A stretch of DNA of 64,000 nt, taken from positions 1-64,000 of the forward strand of contig JASAOO010003510.1 of NCBI GenBank assembly GCA_030849075.1, read 5' to 3'. The notes beneath the pieces were generated by a model. It did no database searches. It saw only the letters and a list, made by a program, of their open reading frames with translations, and was not told where the DNA came from. Each line of letters opens with the position of its first letter. The first letter of the stretch is position 1. The translations under genes and the position numbers were made by a program. Below, in pieces: positions 51,432 through 60,732 of this stretch. Origin of the DNA: Zelonia costaricensis (taxonomy: Eukaryota > Euglenozoa > Kinetoplastea > Trypanosomatida > Trypanosomatidae).

Positions 51432-52466
51432 ATGTCGTTTGACGACATCCTGCTGCGCAACGATGCGGCCGCCGTCAAGGCCTACTTCGGCGGGGGCAGC
51501 GCGACCAAAAACGCCATCAACACTGCCAACGCGGAGGGCTACCTCCCTCTGTACTTCGCGTGCATGAAGCCGTCCGTGTCGCCGCAGTTGATCGACGAAC
51601 TGGTCCGTCTCGGCGCCGCTGTCGATGGGAGGGGCAGCGACGACGAAACGCCGCTGTACATCAGCGTGTTCAACCACCGCCTCGACGTCACCAAGTACCT
51701 CATCGCCCACAAGGCGGACGTGAACGCCGTAAATGGGCCGCAGAAGGAGACGGCCCTGCACATCGCCGCGCGGTGTGGCTTTGCCGACATTCTGGCCGGC
51801 CTGCTGGGCGCCGGCGCGGACGTCAACGTGCGCAATGCAAGCCAGGAGACGCCGCTCTTTGCAGCTGCGCAGTCGGGCCGCCACGAGACGGTCTACCTGC
51901 TCCTGAACGCCAACGCCAATGCCGCGCTGGCCAACGATGACGGGAAGACACCGCTGTACATCGCCTCCGAGAAGGAGTACAAGCACGTCGTCGTATTGCT
52001 CAAAGCGGACAAGGCCGACCTCAAACATGCCAAGTCCGTGGCTGACTCCGAGTGGCGGCTGCGCCCCGAGCCGGTGATGTCGTCGGACCAGATGCTGGAC
52101 CGCGCCGCGGCCGACCAGGACTTCACCGCGGCGCTGCGGCGTCGTTCCTCTGCCGACGCACCGCAGCCGCCGGCCAAGCCAATGGAGGTGGTTGAGATCA
52201 AGGTGCCGGAGCCGAAGGTGCGCACGCACAACCCGCTGACAGGCGAGTCATACGGCCCGTGCCGCAGTCTCGAGGAGGTTGGCTACGACTCCCCGCCGCC
52301 GATCCCGAAGGAGCTGCAGAACCGACCCCCCGCACGCCTCTCGCGCATTGGCGGGACGTCCATGGTAGTGGGCACCGGGACGGAGGAGGGCGGCCGCCAA
52401 CCAATCCGCCTGGACTCCATCGGCGGCGCCGAGGAGGTGGAGTACTATGTGCCTCCGAAAAAATAG
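51432..52466 (+). CDS. ankyrin-repeat protein
   Basis: The gene encodes 344 residues. At least five ankyrin repeats span residues ~30-200: EGYLPLYFACMKPSVSPQLIDEL, DETPLYISVFNHRLDVTKYLI, KETALHIAARCGFADILAGLL, QETPLFAAAQSGRHETVYLLL and GKTPLYIASEKEYKHVVVLL. Each shows the TPL-x-x-A-x-x-x-G-x-x-x-x-V-x-x-LL pattern. The C-terminal 140 residues are Pro/Arg/Glu-rich and probably disordered (PPPIPKELQNRPPARL), ending EVEYYVPPKK. No membrane segment or enzyme domain is present, so it is a protein-binding adaptor of unknown partner. The ATG at 51432 is the natural start, with the first repeat beginning within 30 residues. Confidence 0.9.
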   Translation: MSFDDILLRNDAAAVKAYFGGGSATKNAINTANAEGYLPLYFACMKPSVSPQLIDELVRLGAAVDGRGSDDETPLYISVFNHRLDVTKYLIAHKADVNAVNGPQKETALHIAARCGFADILAGLLGAGADVNVRNASQETPLFAAAQSGRHETVYLLLNANANAALANDDGKTPLYIASEKEYKHVVVLLKADKADLKHAKSVADSEWRLRPEPVMSSDQMLDRAAADQDFTAALRRRSSADAPQPPAKPMEVVEIKVPEPKVRTHNPLTGESYGPCRSLEEVGYDSPPPIPKELQNRPPARLSRIGGTSMVVGTGTEEGGRQPIRLDSIGGAEEVEYYVPPKK

Positions 52467-53780
52467 AGGGACGAGAGGGAGAAAGGCGGGGAGGGGGGTC
52501 GGGGGAGGTCGGGGGAGGTCGGAGGGCCGCAGGCGAAGTGTCTGCGCGTGACTCCACGCTGGCGCTTTGCAGCATCGGCACCTCCTTTTTGCTTCCCTGC
52601 CGCAAGTCTCGCTTGTTTCGCGCTCCTTTTTCTTTGCACCTGCGACTCGTCGTGAGCTTTGTTCTTGAACCGCCTCAGCACGCGGCGTACCTTTTGGCGT
52701 TCCTGCTCGGCCGCCTTCTTCACGGCTCTTGTTCCCCTTCCGGGTACACCTTCCCCCGTGCGGTGCTACCCCGCTCTTCTTTTTTTGTGTGCCGCACAGC
52801 AGACCTATCACCGCCAGCTGTGCAATGACGCACTTCACCGTTCGCCATCAAAATGACAAGCATGGAGAGAGAAGAAAGGCTCGCCGTCCGAAGATGCACG
52901 CGAGGCTTCAACGCTGTCAAGTCAGCGCATGGCCCAGGTAGCGTTCTCGACTGTGGAGAGGCTAGGTGAGGCGCGGTGTTATGCAGACAAGGAGAGAAGG
53001 CGGGTCTTTGTGGCGAGACGAAAGGAAGCACGGTCACCAGATCGCTATGGACGCGAGGTTTGCTCGTCGCCAACTACAGTCACCACGCTCGCACCTCCGT
53101 GCTCTCTGGACGAGGAATGGGCGGCCACGGTCCCCCATCCTTTCTCTCTTACAGAACCAGCTACCGGAGTGGCGAAGGCGTGATCGACGCGTTCCGCAAC
53201 CCTCGCCTTGCCGCTGTTCTTGTCGGGGCGTACGAATCGGTCCTGCGCACAGCGCGCTCACGGATGCAAGGTCCCTGCTGTTGCATTCTGATTGGGCGTC
53301 CCCCCTTTACTATCCCCGCTCTCACTGTCTACACAATCCATTTTTTTTTTTTTTTGTCACTTGGGACCAACTGTCAACGCATGGAGGAAACGACGCAGCA
53401 TTTTCACACGAGTTGTGTCAGCGTCTGTGAGGGGACTTTACCCATCCACATCACAATTGACACCCCCTCAAGAAAAAGAGTGACAGCACGTCGCATCGCC
53501 GAGACAGGCAAGCAGCACTTGAACGTGCTTCACAGTGGATCCACGCCGACAGAACTGCGCCCTCCATTCGCTTGTGTGTGGCGCGAGAGAGGTCACTGGT
53601 TGTCTGTGTGCTTGCCATTGACAGCGCTCATCATCTTCTGGACTCACTGTCGTCAGCACATACATTCGCGTACTCACTTTTTTTCTTGCACAGTGGTGCG
53701 ACGTCTTTTCTCTGGACTCGCGCTGCCCTTCAGCTTTTTTTGCTGTTTTCTGCGCTCTCTCTCACACGCGGAGTTGAACG
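52467..53780. other. spacer between ankyrin gene and repeat-helix gene
   Basis: No gene is supported in 1.3 kb. It begins with a G-rich tandem repeat (52486-52525) and contains a 15-base T-run at 53341-53355. A C/T tract near 53680-53760 precedes the next start. Confidence 0.6.
52486..52525 (+). repeat. short G-rich tandem repeat (gggggaggtc)n
   Basis: Three near-perfect 10-base units (gggggaggtc and a g-shifted first copy) lie directly after the ankyrin gene. The run has four G-tracts of three or more, so it could fold as a G-quadruplex in the transcript. Confidence 0.75.
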
Positions 53781-56642
53781 ATGCCACGCGCGGCAACGGT
53801 GCGGTCAAGCCGTGCACGGCTGCGGCGGCGTTGCCTCCGAAGGCTCTCGCTGTTTTGCGTAGTCCTGTGCCTTCTTGGTGTCCTTGTCGTCGTGGCGCAA
53901 GACGCGCCACTCCAAGGCACCACCACCGCCTCGTCAGCGGCTCCAGCGCCAGCCACCCCAGCAGGCGCCTCGCCTCGTCCGACAGGTGGTCTTTCAAAAG
54001 AAGATGCCGTGGGGGTGTCCCGAAACGACGCGGCTGACGACGCAGACCCATCGCGGGCTGACACCGCCGACGAACAACGTGCGGCCATGGCGCGTGCGCA
54101 GGCAAGGATTGAGGAGGCTCGGAAGGCGGAGGAGGGACGCAGGGCTGAGGAGGCTCGCAAGGCAGAGGAGGCTCGCAAGACCGAGGAGGCTCTGAAGGCT
54201 GAGGAGGCTCGCAAGGCCGAGGAGGCTCGCGCAGTTGAGGAGGCTCGCAAGGCCGAGGAGGCTCGCGCAGTTGAGGAGGCTCGCAAGGCCGAGGAGGCTC
54301 TGAAGGCTGAGGAGGCTCGCAAGGCCGAGGAGGCTCTGAAGGCTGAGGAGGCTCGCAAGGCTGAGGAGGCTCGCAAGGCAGAGGAGGCTCTGAAGGCTGA
54401 GGAGGCTCGCAAGGCCGAGGAGGCTCGCAAGGCTGAGGAGGCTCGCGCAGTTGAGGAGGCTCTGAAGGCTGAGGAGGCTCGCAAGGCAGAGGAGGCTCGC
54501 GCAGTCGAGGAGGCTCGCAAGGCTGAGGAGGCTCGCAAGGCCGAGGAGGCTCGCAAGGCCGAGGAGGCTCTGAAGGCTGAGGAGGCTCGCAAGGCCGAGG
54601 AGGCTCGCAAGGCTGAGGAGGCTCGCAAGGCTGAGGAGGCTCGCAAGGCTGAGGAGGCTCGCAAGGCCGAGGAGGCTCGCAAGGCCGAGGAGGCTCGCAA
54701 GGCCGAGGAGGCTCGCAAGGCCGAGGAGGCTCGCAAGGCCGAGGAGGCTCGCAAGGCTGAGGAGGCTCGCAAGGCTGAGGAGGCCCGCAAGGCCGAGGAG
54801 GCTCGCAAGGCCGAGGAGGCTCGCAAGGCTGAGGAGGCCCGCAAGGCTGAGGAGGCCCGCAAGGCTGAGGAGGCTCTGAAGGCTGAGGAGGCGCACTTGG
54901 CAGAGGAAATCCGTCTGGCTGAGGAGGCGATGGCCGCGGACGAGGCCCGGGCGGCCGCAGAGGCAGCGAAGGCGGAAGAGTCGCGTGTAGCCGCTGCGGC
55001 GAGGCAAGTCGAGGAGGAGGCGCACGAGGCTGAGGAGCGGCGCCGCACCGCCGAGCTCGCTGAGGAGGCCGCGCGGGTGCGTCGTGCAGCAGCGGAGGCC
55101 CAAGCACAACTCGTAGCAGATCGCAAAGCCGTTCTCGAGAAGATAGACGAGGAGCGGGCAAAATACGAGGCCGCCGCAGCGGAGGTTGAGTCGGCTCACG
55201 CCAAGGCGGTGATGAGTTCCGCAGTGCTGCGGGACGCGGCTTTGGCAGCAGAGGTGGTGAAGGCCGTGGAGGGTGAGGTGTCCACGCTGCAGGACGAGCT
55301 GGCGAAGCTCACCCGTGCTTCGCTCGCACTGCGCGGCAAGGTCGGCGCTCTGACGCGGGGCGGACAGACACTCGCTACCGTGATGCTGGAAGTCAGCACG
55401 ATGACGGCAGAGCTAGAAAAGGTCGACAGCGTGCTTGGCGCAGTCCGCGCGGCAGCGGGGGCCATCACTGACGCCGCACTGGCAACGGAGAAGCGGCAGG
55501 GCGACACGGACGCTGCGACCTCGCCAGAGGTTGTGTCGTTGGAGGAGCGGCGAGCGACACTCAAGTCCACGTTCGACACGGTGCTCGAACAGCTCGTCGG
55601 CCAGCTGCACGACCTCGACACGCGCATCGCCGCTGCGTTTGCGGGGCCGCTGGCTGAGGGCGCGACACGAATCCCCGAGCGTGTAGACGCGCCGCCCGCG
55701 GCGCCTGAAAGCGACACCTCCGACATTCCGCTGACCAGCACGGCGCCCTCGAGCGAACCTGTCGCGACGCGCACGGCTGCGGCGGCAGCCGAAGAGACGC
55801 CTGAGCCGGCGGCGGCACCCGAGACGGCGGCGCCAGTTTCAGAGCCGACAGAAGCGACGAGGCCGCCCGTGCCGGGCGTGATGTCGTCGGTAGCCCCGGT
55901 CCGGGTCGGCGAGGAGGACCAGGCCCGGTACCGCCGCGAGCTGGTCAACACACTAGTCGGGTGGGCGGAGAAGAGGGGCTACAACGTGAGTCTGTACGAG
56001 GTGCACCCGCGCGAGGACGGTGAGCTGTTCCGGGTCACGGGGCGCCTGCCCGTCATCGGCACCGTGGCCGCCGTGGCCGTGTCCGTCACGGTACAGACGC
56101 TGCGGTGGTGTCGCGCTGGCGCAGCAACCGAGGAGGAGAGCGCGGCCCCTGTCCTGTCGCAAGCAGCCGCCCCTCCGCAGCCGCGTCCCACCGCGAAGGC
56201 CCAACCTGCGCCTCCGCAGAAACCCGCCACGCAGACGCCACTGCCCAGCCACTCCGCGAGCGGAAGCGGTGCACCGTCGACGCAGCGCAGCACCCCGTCC
56301 GGACCGGAGGCGCTGCCGTCGCCGGTAGAGGAGGGCCACCCCCTGCCCCCCACCCCGGCACAGCACCTCACCCGCGATGGCTTCCCGCGTGGTGGCGCGG
56401 CGGCCCCACCGGGCCGGCCCGGCTTCGCCCCCTCCGCTGCGCCGCCGCGCCCCAACCTCTTCGGGGCCGCCCTGGTGCGGCCCGGCCAAGCCAACGGCGC
56501 AGCTCCAGCTGCAGCGCCACCGCTGCCGCACTCCGCAATGCCGCAGCCACCCACACGAGGGGCCGAGACACAGATGCACCGGCGCCGGAACGACAGCGAC
56601 GACTACGAGCTGCACAACCCCTTCCTCTCGCGGTGGGCGTAG
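53781..56642 (+). CDS. membrane protein with about 43 six-residue charged helical repeats
   Basis: The gene encodes 953 residues. An Arg-rich N-terminus precedes a signal-anchor segment (LFCVVLCLLGVLVVVAQ, ~22-39). Residues ~111-370 are ~43 copies of a six-residue unit, chiefly ARKAEE with ALKAEE and ARAVEE variants. A non-repetitive Ala/Glu helix follows to ~500 and a coiled-coil-like part to ~620. A second hydrophobic segment lies near 753-772 (LPVIGTVAAVAVSVTVQTL). The last 180 residues are Pro/Ala-rich and end NPFLSRWA. The repeat's Arg/Lys-to-Glu spacing (i to i+3/i+4) favours a stable single alpha helix. Organelle and function are unknown. All three antisense frames are also open across the repeat, but only as artefacts of the 18-bp period. 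The ATG at 53781 precedes the signal anchor. Confidence 0.85.
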   Translation: MPRAATVRSSRARLRRRCLRRLSLFCVVLCLLGVLVVVAQDAPLQGTTTASSAAPAPATPAGASPRPTGGLSKEDAVGVSRNDAADDADPSRADTADEQRAAMARAQARIEEARKAEEGRRAEEARKAEEARKTEEALKAEEARKAEEARAVEEARKAEEARAVEEARKAEEALKAEEARKAEEALKAEEARKAEEARKAEEALKAEEARKAEEARKAEEARAVEEALKAEEARKAEEARAVEEARKAEEARKAEEARKAEEALKAEEARKAEEARKAEEARKAEEARKAEEARKAEEARKAEEARKAEEARKAEEARKAEEARKAEEARKAEEARKAEEARKAEEARKAEEARKAEEARKAEEALKAEEAHLAEEIRLAEEAMAADEARAAAEAAKAEESRVAAAARQVEEEAHEAEERRRTAELAEEAARVRRAAAEAQAQLVADRKAVLEKIDEERAKYEAAAAEVESAHAKAVMSSAVLRDAALAAEVVKAVEGEVSTLQDELAKLTRASLALRGKVGALTRGGQTLATVMLEVSTMTAELEKVDSVLGAVRAAAGAITDAALATEKRQGDTDAATSPEVVSLEERRATLKSTFDTVLEQLVGQLHDLDTRIAAAFAGPLAEGATRIPERVDAPPAAPESDTSDIPLTSTAPSSEPVATRTAAAAAEETPEPAAAPETAAPVSEPTEATRPPVPGVMSSVAPVRVGEEDQARYRRELVNTLVGWAEKRGYNVSLYEVHPREDGELFRVTGRLPVIGTVAAVAVSVTVQTLRWCRAGAATEEESAAPVLSQAAAPPQPRPTAKAQPAPPQKPATQTPLPSHSASGSGAPSTQRSTPSGPEALPSPVEEGHPLPPTPAQHLTRDGFPRGGAAAPPGRPGFAPSAAPPRPNLFGAALVRPGQANGAAPAAAPPLPHSAMPQPPTRGAETQMHRRRNDSDDYELHNPFLSRWA
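54111..54890 (+). repeat. 18-bp coding minisatellite, about 43 units
   Basis: The consensus unit is gaggaggctcgcaaggcc, coding EEARKA. Variants replace cgc aag with ctg aag (Leu) or cgc gca gtt (Arg-Ala-Val), and gcc with gct/gca. Over 780 bases the period is exact, so every unit preserves frame. The central part (about 54590-54860) is nearly pure and likely to vary in copy number between strains. Confidence 0.93.
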
Positions 56643-57596
56643 AGTTAACGGCGCACGCCGCATCACAGCCGAGGCACGACCCGTGACGGCTCGCTTTTGT
56701 GTTTCTGCGCTCCACTCTGGCCGTTTTTATGGCACACCTGCTGAGGCGGAGGGGCTGGGACGCTCTGGCAGGGATGGTCGGCGGTGTGGCCGGGGCTGTG
56801 CTTCCCTGCCCCGCCTTGGCCAATCTTGCCAGCGCGTCGTGATTTGAACTGGGCTTTATCAGTGTGTCATTGGTTCCGTCTCCCTTTCTTTTTTTTTTTT
56901 ACCTGTGTTCTGTCAACGCGATCTCGAGCTCGGTGCTGCACGTCTGCCCGTGATGCGGCGCTCGCCTGTGCCCCTTGGCCTTTTTTTTCCCCACCGCTCC
57001 CTCTACCTCGGTCACTCACCGTGGGTATGCGCAGCTTGCCTATGCTGTGTCCCTTCCCGTTGAGCAGACGGCGGCCTGACATCCGCACACAAACCCACAC
57101 ACACACACAAATAACACAACAGAAAAAAAGAAATCGACGACGTTGAGGCACAGCCGGCAGCCAGCGGCGGCAGAGAAAAACAAGTTTGACTGGCATCCTT
57201 GGAGTGACGCGACGGCTTCAGTGCGCTCCCCCCACTCCCCTTCTCCTACACCCTTCCTCGTTTGCGCGCGGCCTACTGGCACCCAGGCTGCTAGTGAGAG
57301 TTGCGGTGAGCTGGGTGGTCCGGCTACCGCGTCCAGGTGGCGCCGCAGATGTGAGGAAGAGGAGGGGCTGAGGTGGAAGATGCGCGGCTCGACTTCTCCT
57401 GACTACCTTCGCCTCGCACCCCATCTGTCCCCACCTCCTCCCTACTCAACGTATCTCTCTTGGTCCCCCCCCCCGCGAAGAAACACAGCAGCGGAGCAAC
57501 AGCACAACCCGCTTACCCCGCTCATCAGGGCTTTCCTCCCCCGTTTCTTTGTCTCTGTGCGCCGCTCCTTCGCTGACGAGTCCGTGGCCGGCGCAA
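56643..57596. other. spacer between repeat-helix gene and the 864-residue gene
   Basis: No gene is supported. It holds T-runs (56889-56900, 56982-56989), a CA run at about 57091-57107 and a C-run at 57467-57474. Confidence 0.6.
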
Positions 57597-60191
57597 ATGG
57601 CGTCCGAAGACGAGTCGTCGTGGCGGCTCCTCTTCGCCATCGCTCTCAGCCACGGCGATGCGGTCCGTGAGGGGTGCCTCACGCATGACGGCTGGCTGGT
57701 CTTCCTCAGCTCCGCCCAGCTCATCGGCACCACCGCTGGCGTGTTCCCGGTACTACTTGACCAGCTTTGGCAGCGGCAGTGCCTCAGCAAGGAGGAGAGG
57801 CTGGCGCGCGGCGAGGGGCGCGAGCCTGCGATGGCCGTCGCCGCGTCGTCGCTTTCGACTTCCGTCGACGATCGCACTCCGCAGACCTCGGTAACCTCCC
57901 GCGGCACGCTCCGCTCTGGGCAGACCAGCCTAGCAGCGTCTCGCACGACGCCGCGGTTACCTTCTCCGCCTCACAAGGACGAGTCCGTCGGCTTCAGCGG
58001 CTTCGTGGACATGATGAAGGTTATCTGCGTCCGCATCTTCCAGACGCAGCGCTGCAACCGGCTGCGGGAGGAGCAGGGGGCCGGTCCGGGCAGCCTGGGC
58101 GAGACAGCACTTGTAGCCCTTCGTCAGAGCGCTGAGGACCACGTCCTGCTGGCCGAGTCCGTGGAGTTCACCGCGGCCACCTACCTGCGGCCGTTTATCG
58201 CCCGCAGCGTCATCTCGGCCTCCTCACAGGTGCGCCTCGACCCGGATCAGAACGGCTGGGCCCCGCACGTCAACCGCCTGCTCACCCACGTCGTTGGCGC
58301 GCTGTTTCACTCCGCCATCCTGCCGCTGTTCCGGCGCTACGCGGTGGGGGGCCGCCTCACGGAGGAGGGCTACCGTGGCTTCCTTCAGGCCGCGCTGCCA
58401 GCCATGACGCCCATCGAGGAAATTTGCGCGCTCGCCATCTTCAGCCGCGGTGGCTTCGCCGACGTCCGCCCAGTCATCGCGGCGCTGCAGCCGCTCGCAG
58501 GCACCGCGCCTGATGTGGCGCCGCTGCTGGCCGCGCCAACGCTCGGTCTGACAGACTTCATTGAGGCGCTGCTCATGCTGGCGGTCGTCGTGTACGCCGA
58601 CGAGGCTCGCTATCCCGAGCTGCGCCCCGTCACGGCGAAGGTGTGGAGCTTCTTCGAGAACGTGGTGTGTCGCGGCGCCGTTCGCGCGGCCGCGATGTGT
58701 GCCGACCCGTACTCCACGGGGTGCTACAGGAGCGTGCCGCCGGGTCTCGTCGCTGTGTACCCCGCAGTGGTCCCCCTTGCGCTCTGCTCCTGCCTCTTCG
58801 TTGAGGTGTTCAACGCGCGCCTGCAGGGGGTGCCGAGCAGCGCCTCTCGGCCCTCATCGGCACCGGGTGCGGTGGGCGGGCCACTGGCCACCCCGTTCCT
58901 CACCGAGGTGGAGTGCACCGCGACGCCAAGCGAGCTGCCTGCGGTACCGCCGCGGCGTAGCGACGGTGTCGCTGATGGCCCCGACGTGGCAGTGCAGGCC
59001 GCTGCGACGTTCTTCGAGACGAGCTGGAGCCTGCTGGAGCGCAACCGGGACGTGCCGCTCTTTGGCGGCCGCTGCGCCGTCGACGAGCACGTCGTCCTGG
59101 TCGCCGGAACAGCGGTGACGGTGGTGCCGACGCGGCATGCGAGCATCTTCCAGGTCAACCTCCCCAGCACGCTGCTGCTCCCCGCGCTGTACCGCTGCGC
59201 TATTGAAGTCGCCGGTGACGGCGATGCGGCCGGCGCGCGGCTGCTCTTCATCCCGTACCGCTCCCTGCCAGTCGAGCTGAGCGTGTCGGACGACGCCCCG
59301 CTTCTCTGCGTCTCTGGTGCGAACAAGCGGAGCTCTGCCGCTGCGCCTTGCGCGCCGTGGGGCTGTGCCGATATCGTGGTGACGGACACTGCGGCGGAGC
59401 AGCTCATCCAGCCAGCGCTGGTCGTCTTGCTGCACGACCAGTTCCTGTCGCTTGTCCCGGCCGAGGACTCGGACGGGCCTCGCATCACGTTACCTGACGT
59501 CTGCGAGCTATGCCGGCGCCTGCAGTGGTGCGCGGTGTCGACGAAGCAGCTGCAGGAGCTGCCGGCAAAGTGCGCGCAGGCGTGGGCGACGTACTGCGGC
59601 TATCAGCGCCTGCTTCACCCATCGCGCGCACCGAGCGCGTCGGCTGCTGCTGCGGGGCTCTCCGTCACCTTAACCTTCACCGACGTCCTCGGCTGCCTGA
59701 CAACGCTCCTCTTCCTCAGCCAGGGCGGCAGACTGGGCGACGTGCCAGATGTGCCGCGCAGGCTCGAGCTCGCCTTTGCCTCCGTGGCGGCTCCGGCGGA
59801 AACCCCCGCGACCGAGCTACTCGCCACGTTGACGGCCGCGGCGTCTGATCCTGGGACGGGACAGGTCATACGCGACATTCCCTACAACGCCCTCCGCGAC
59901 GTGCCGTTTCTCATGGCGCTCGAGCGCAAGAAGAAGCAGTCCGCCGAGACACAGCAGCGACGGGTCGCCCTCATGACGGCGCTGCGGCGGCACCACGCTG
60001 CGCAGATGCCCGCCACCGTGACACTGCCGGCGCTGCCGGAGAACCGGCCCAACGCGATGCGGCTCGTGTCGCAGTACGGCGCCGCCGACCCGAACGCCGA
60101 CTTCTGTGCCACCATGCGGGAGGGGGCCGAGGCGGTCAAGGCGCACTTTCTGCTCTACGAGCTCGCCATTCCTGAAATGACCAAGAAGTAA
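57597..60191 (+). CDS. unrecognised 864-residue protein
   Basis: The gene encodes 864 residues from the ATG at 57597 (MASEDESSWRLL). I recognise no domain. It looks mainly helical and globular: residues 1-55 and ~130-400 contain hydrophobic helices (LTHVVGALFHSAILPLFRRYAVGG, FIEALLMLAVVVYADEARY) whose spacing recalls EF-hand-like or calponin-like helical bundles without a Ca-binding loop. A Ser/Thr-rich insert lies near 80-125 and another low-complexity insert near 415-460. Residues ~470-640 look beta-rich (VLVAGTAVTVVPTRHASIFQVNLP). The C-terminus is helical and basic (LERKKKQSAETQQRRVALMTALRRHH). There is no signal peptide or clear membrane segment. Codon use and frame integrity argue strongly for a real gene, probably kinetoplastid-specific. 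Confidence 0.85.
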   Translation: MASEDESSWRLLFAIALSHGDAVREGCLTHDGWLVFLSSAQLIGTTAGVFPVLLDQLWQRQCLSKEERLARGEGREPAMAVAASSLSTSVDDRTPQTSVTSRGTLRSGQTSLAASRTTPRLPSPPHKDESVGFSGFVDMMKVICVRIFQTQRCNRLREEQGAGPGSLGETALVALRQSAEDHVLLAESVEFTAATYLRPFIARSVISASSQVRLDPDQNGWAPHVNRLLTHVVGALFHSAILPLFRRYAVGGRLTEEGYRGFLQAALPAMTPIEEICALAIFSRGGFADVRPVIAALQPLAGTAPDVAPLLAAPTLGLTDFIEALLMLAVVVYADEARYPELRPVTAKVWSFFENVVCRGAVRAAAMCADPYSTGCYRSVPPGLVAVYPAVVPLALCSCLFVEVFNARLQGVPSSASRPSSAPGAVGGPLATPFLTEVECTATPSELPAVPPRRSDGVADGPDVAVQAAATFFETSWSLLERNRDVPLFGGRCAVDEHVVLVAGTAVTVVPTRHASIFQVNLPSTLLLPALYRCAIEVAGDGDAAGARLLFIPYRSLPVELSVSDDAPLLCVSGANKRSSAAAPCAPWGCADIVVTDTAAEQLIQPALVVLLHDQFLSLVPAEDSDGPRITLPDVCELCRRLQWCAVSTKQLQELPAKCAQAWATYCGYQRLLHPSRAPSASAAAAGLSVTLTFTDVLGCLTTLLFLSQGGRLGDVPDVPRRLELAFASVAAPAETPATELLATLTAAASDPGTGQVIRDIPYNALRDVPFLMALERKKKQSAETQQRRVALMTALRRHHAAQMPATVTLPALPENRPNAMRLVSQYGAADPNADFCATMREGAEAVKAHFLLYELAIPEMTKK

Positions 60192-60732
60192 GGAAGCTAG
60201 AGCTTGAGGAAAGCGGAGGAGGCCGCCGAGCCACAGACGCGCTGTGATTCCTGCTCCTGCCGGGCTTTCACTAGAGGTGCATTGGGAATCGCCTCACACC
60301 TTTACACTGCATGTACACTAGTCCTCGGCTTTACGCGACGTTTACCACACTTTTGCGTTTCTTTTTTTCCCGGACGCGCTCCCTCCCCGGTACTCGCCGT
60401 CTTGTTCTTCTCCGAGGCGAGTGGGGGAAAAGAAAAGAGCTCGTGTCGATTACTCGTTGGCTTGCAGCCGCTGCAAAGTGAGAGCTACCGCTTTTCGTAG
60501 TCGGCGCGCAGGACGCCGGATCGCTGGAGCGCAGACAAGCGCTGGAGTGCCCCCCCCCCCACTCCACTTCCTGCGGCCGCCTCACCGGTGCATGCTTTAC
60601 ACCTGTACGACAACCTCCACCCCACCCTCATGCCCCCCACCCTTTCTTGTGATGCTTGCCATCAACGCATTCTCGTCTATTGGCGCTGGCCCGTCCTCGC
60701 TTCAGTCTGATACACGTACACGGACGACTACC
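60192..60732. other. spacer before the PI 4-kinase gene
   Basis: No gene is supported. It has a T-run at 60361-60368 and a C-run at 60550-60559. The kinase frame is open upstream to 60421, with in-frame ATGs at 60592 and 60652, but these lie before the most convincing splice acceptor. Confidence 0.6.
60685..60705 (+). promoter_or_regulatory. probable spliced-leader acceptor for the PI 4-kinase gene
   Basis: The tract gcccgtcctcgcttcAG ends at 60704-60705, 27 bases before the ATG at 60733. If this site is used, the upstream in-frame ATGs at 60592 and 60652 are excluded from the mRNA. Confidence 0.45.

Noticed and set aside
52976..54037. 353-codon + frame overlapping the start of the repeat-helix gene
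   Set aside because: It begins in spacer DNA, is out of frame with the signal-anchor protein and has leader-like composition.
54111..54890. CRISPR-like repeat array
   Set aside because: The units are contiguous 18-bp coding repeats with no unique spacers, in a eukaryotic gene.
53674..55199. Three long antisense frames across the 18-bp repeat (up to 495 residues of CEPPRP-, ASSALR- or LASLLG-type repeats)
   Set aside because: They arise only because the 18-bp unit lacks stops in every frame. They have no start context, and the sense frame has the signal anchor and non-repetitive coding flanks.
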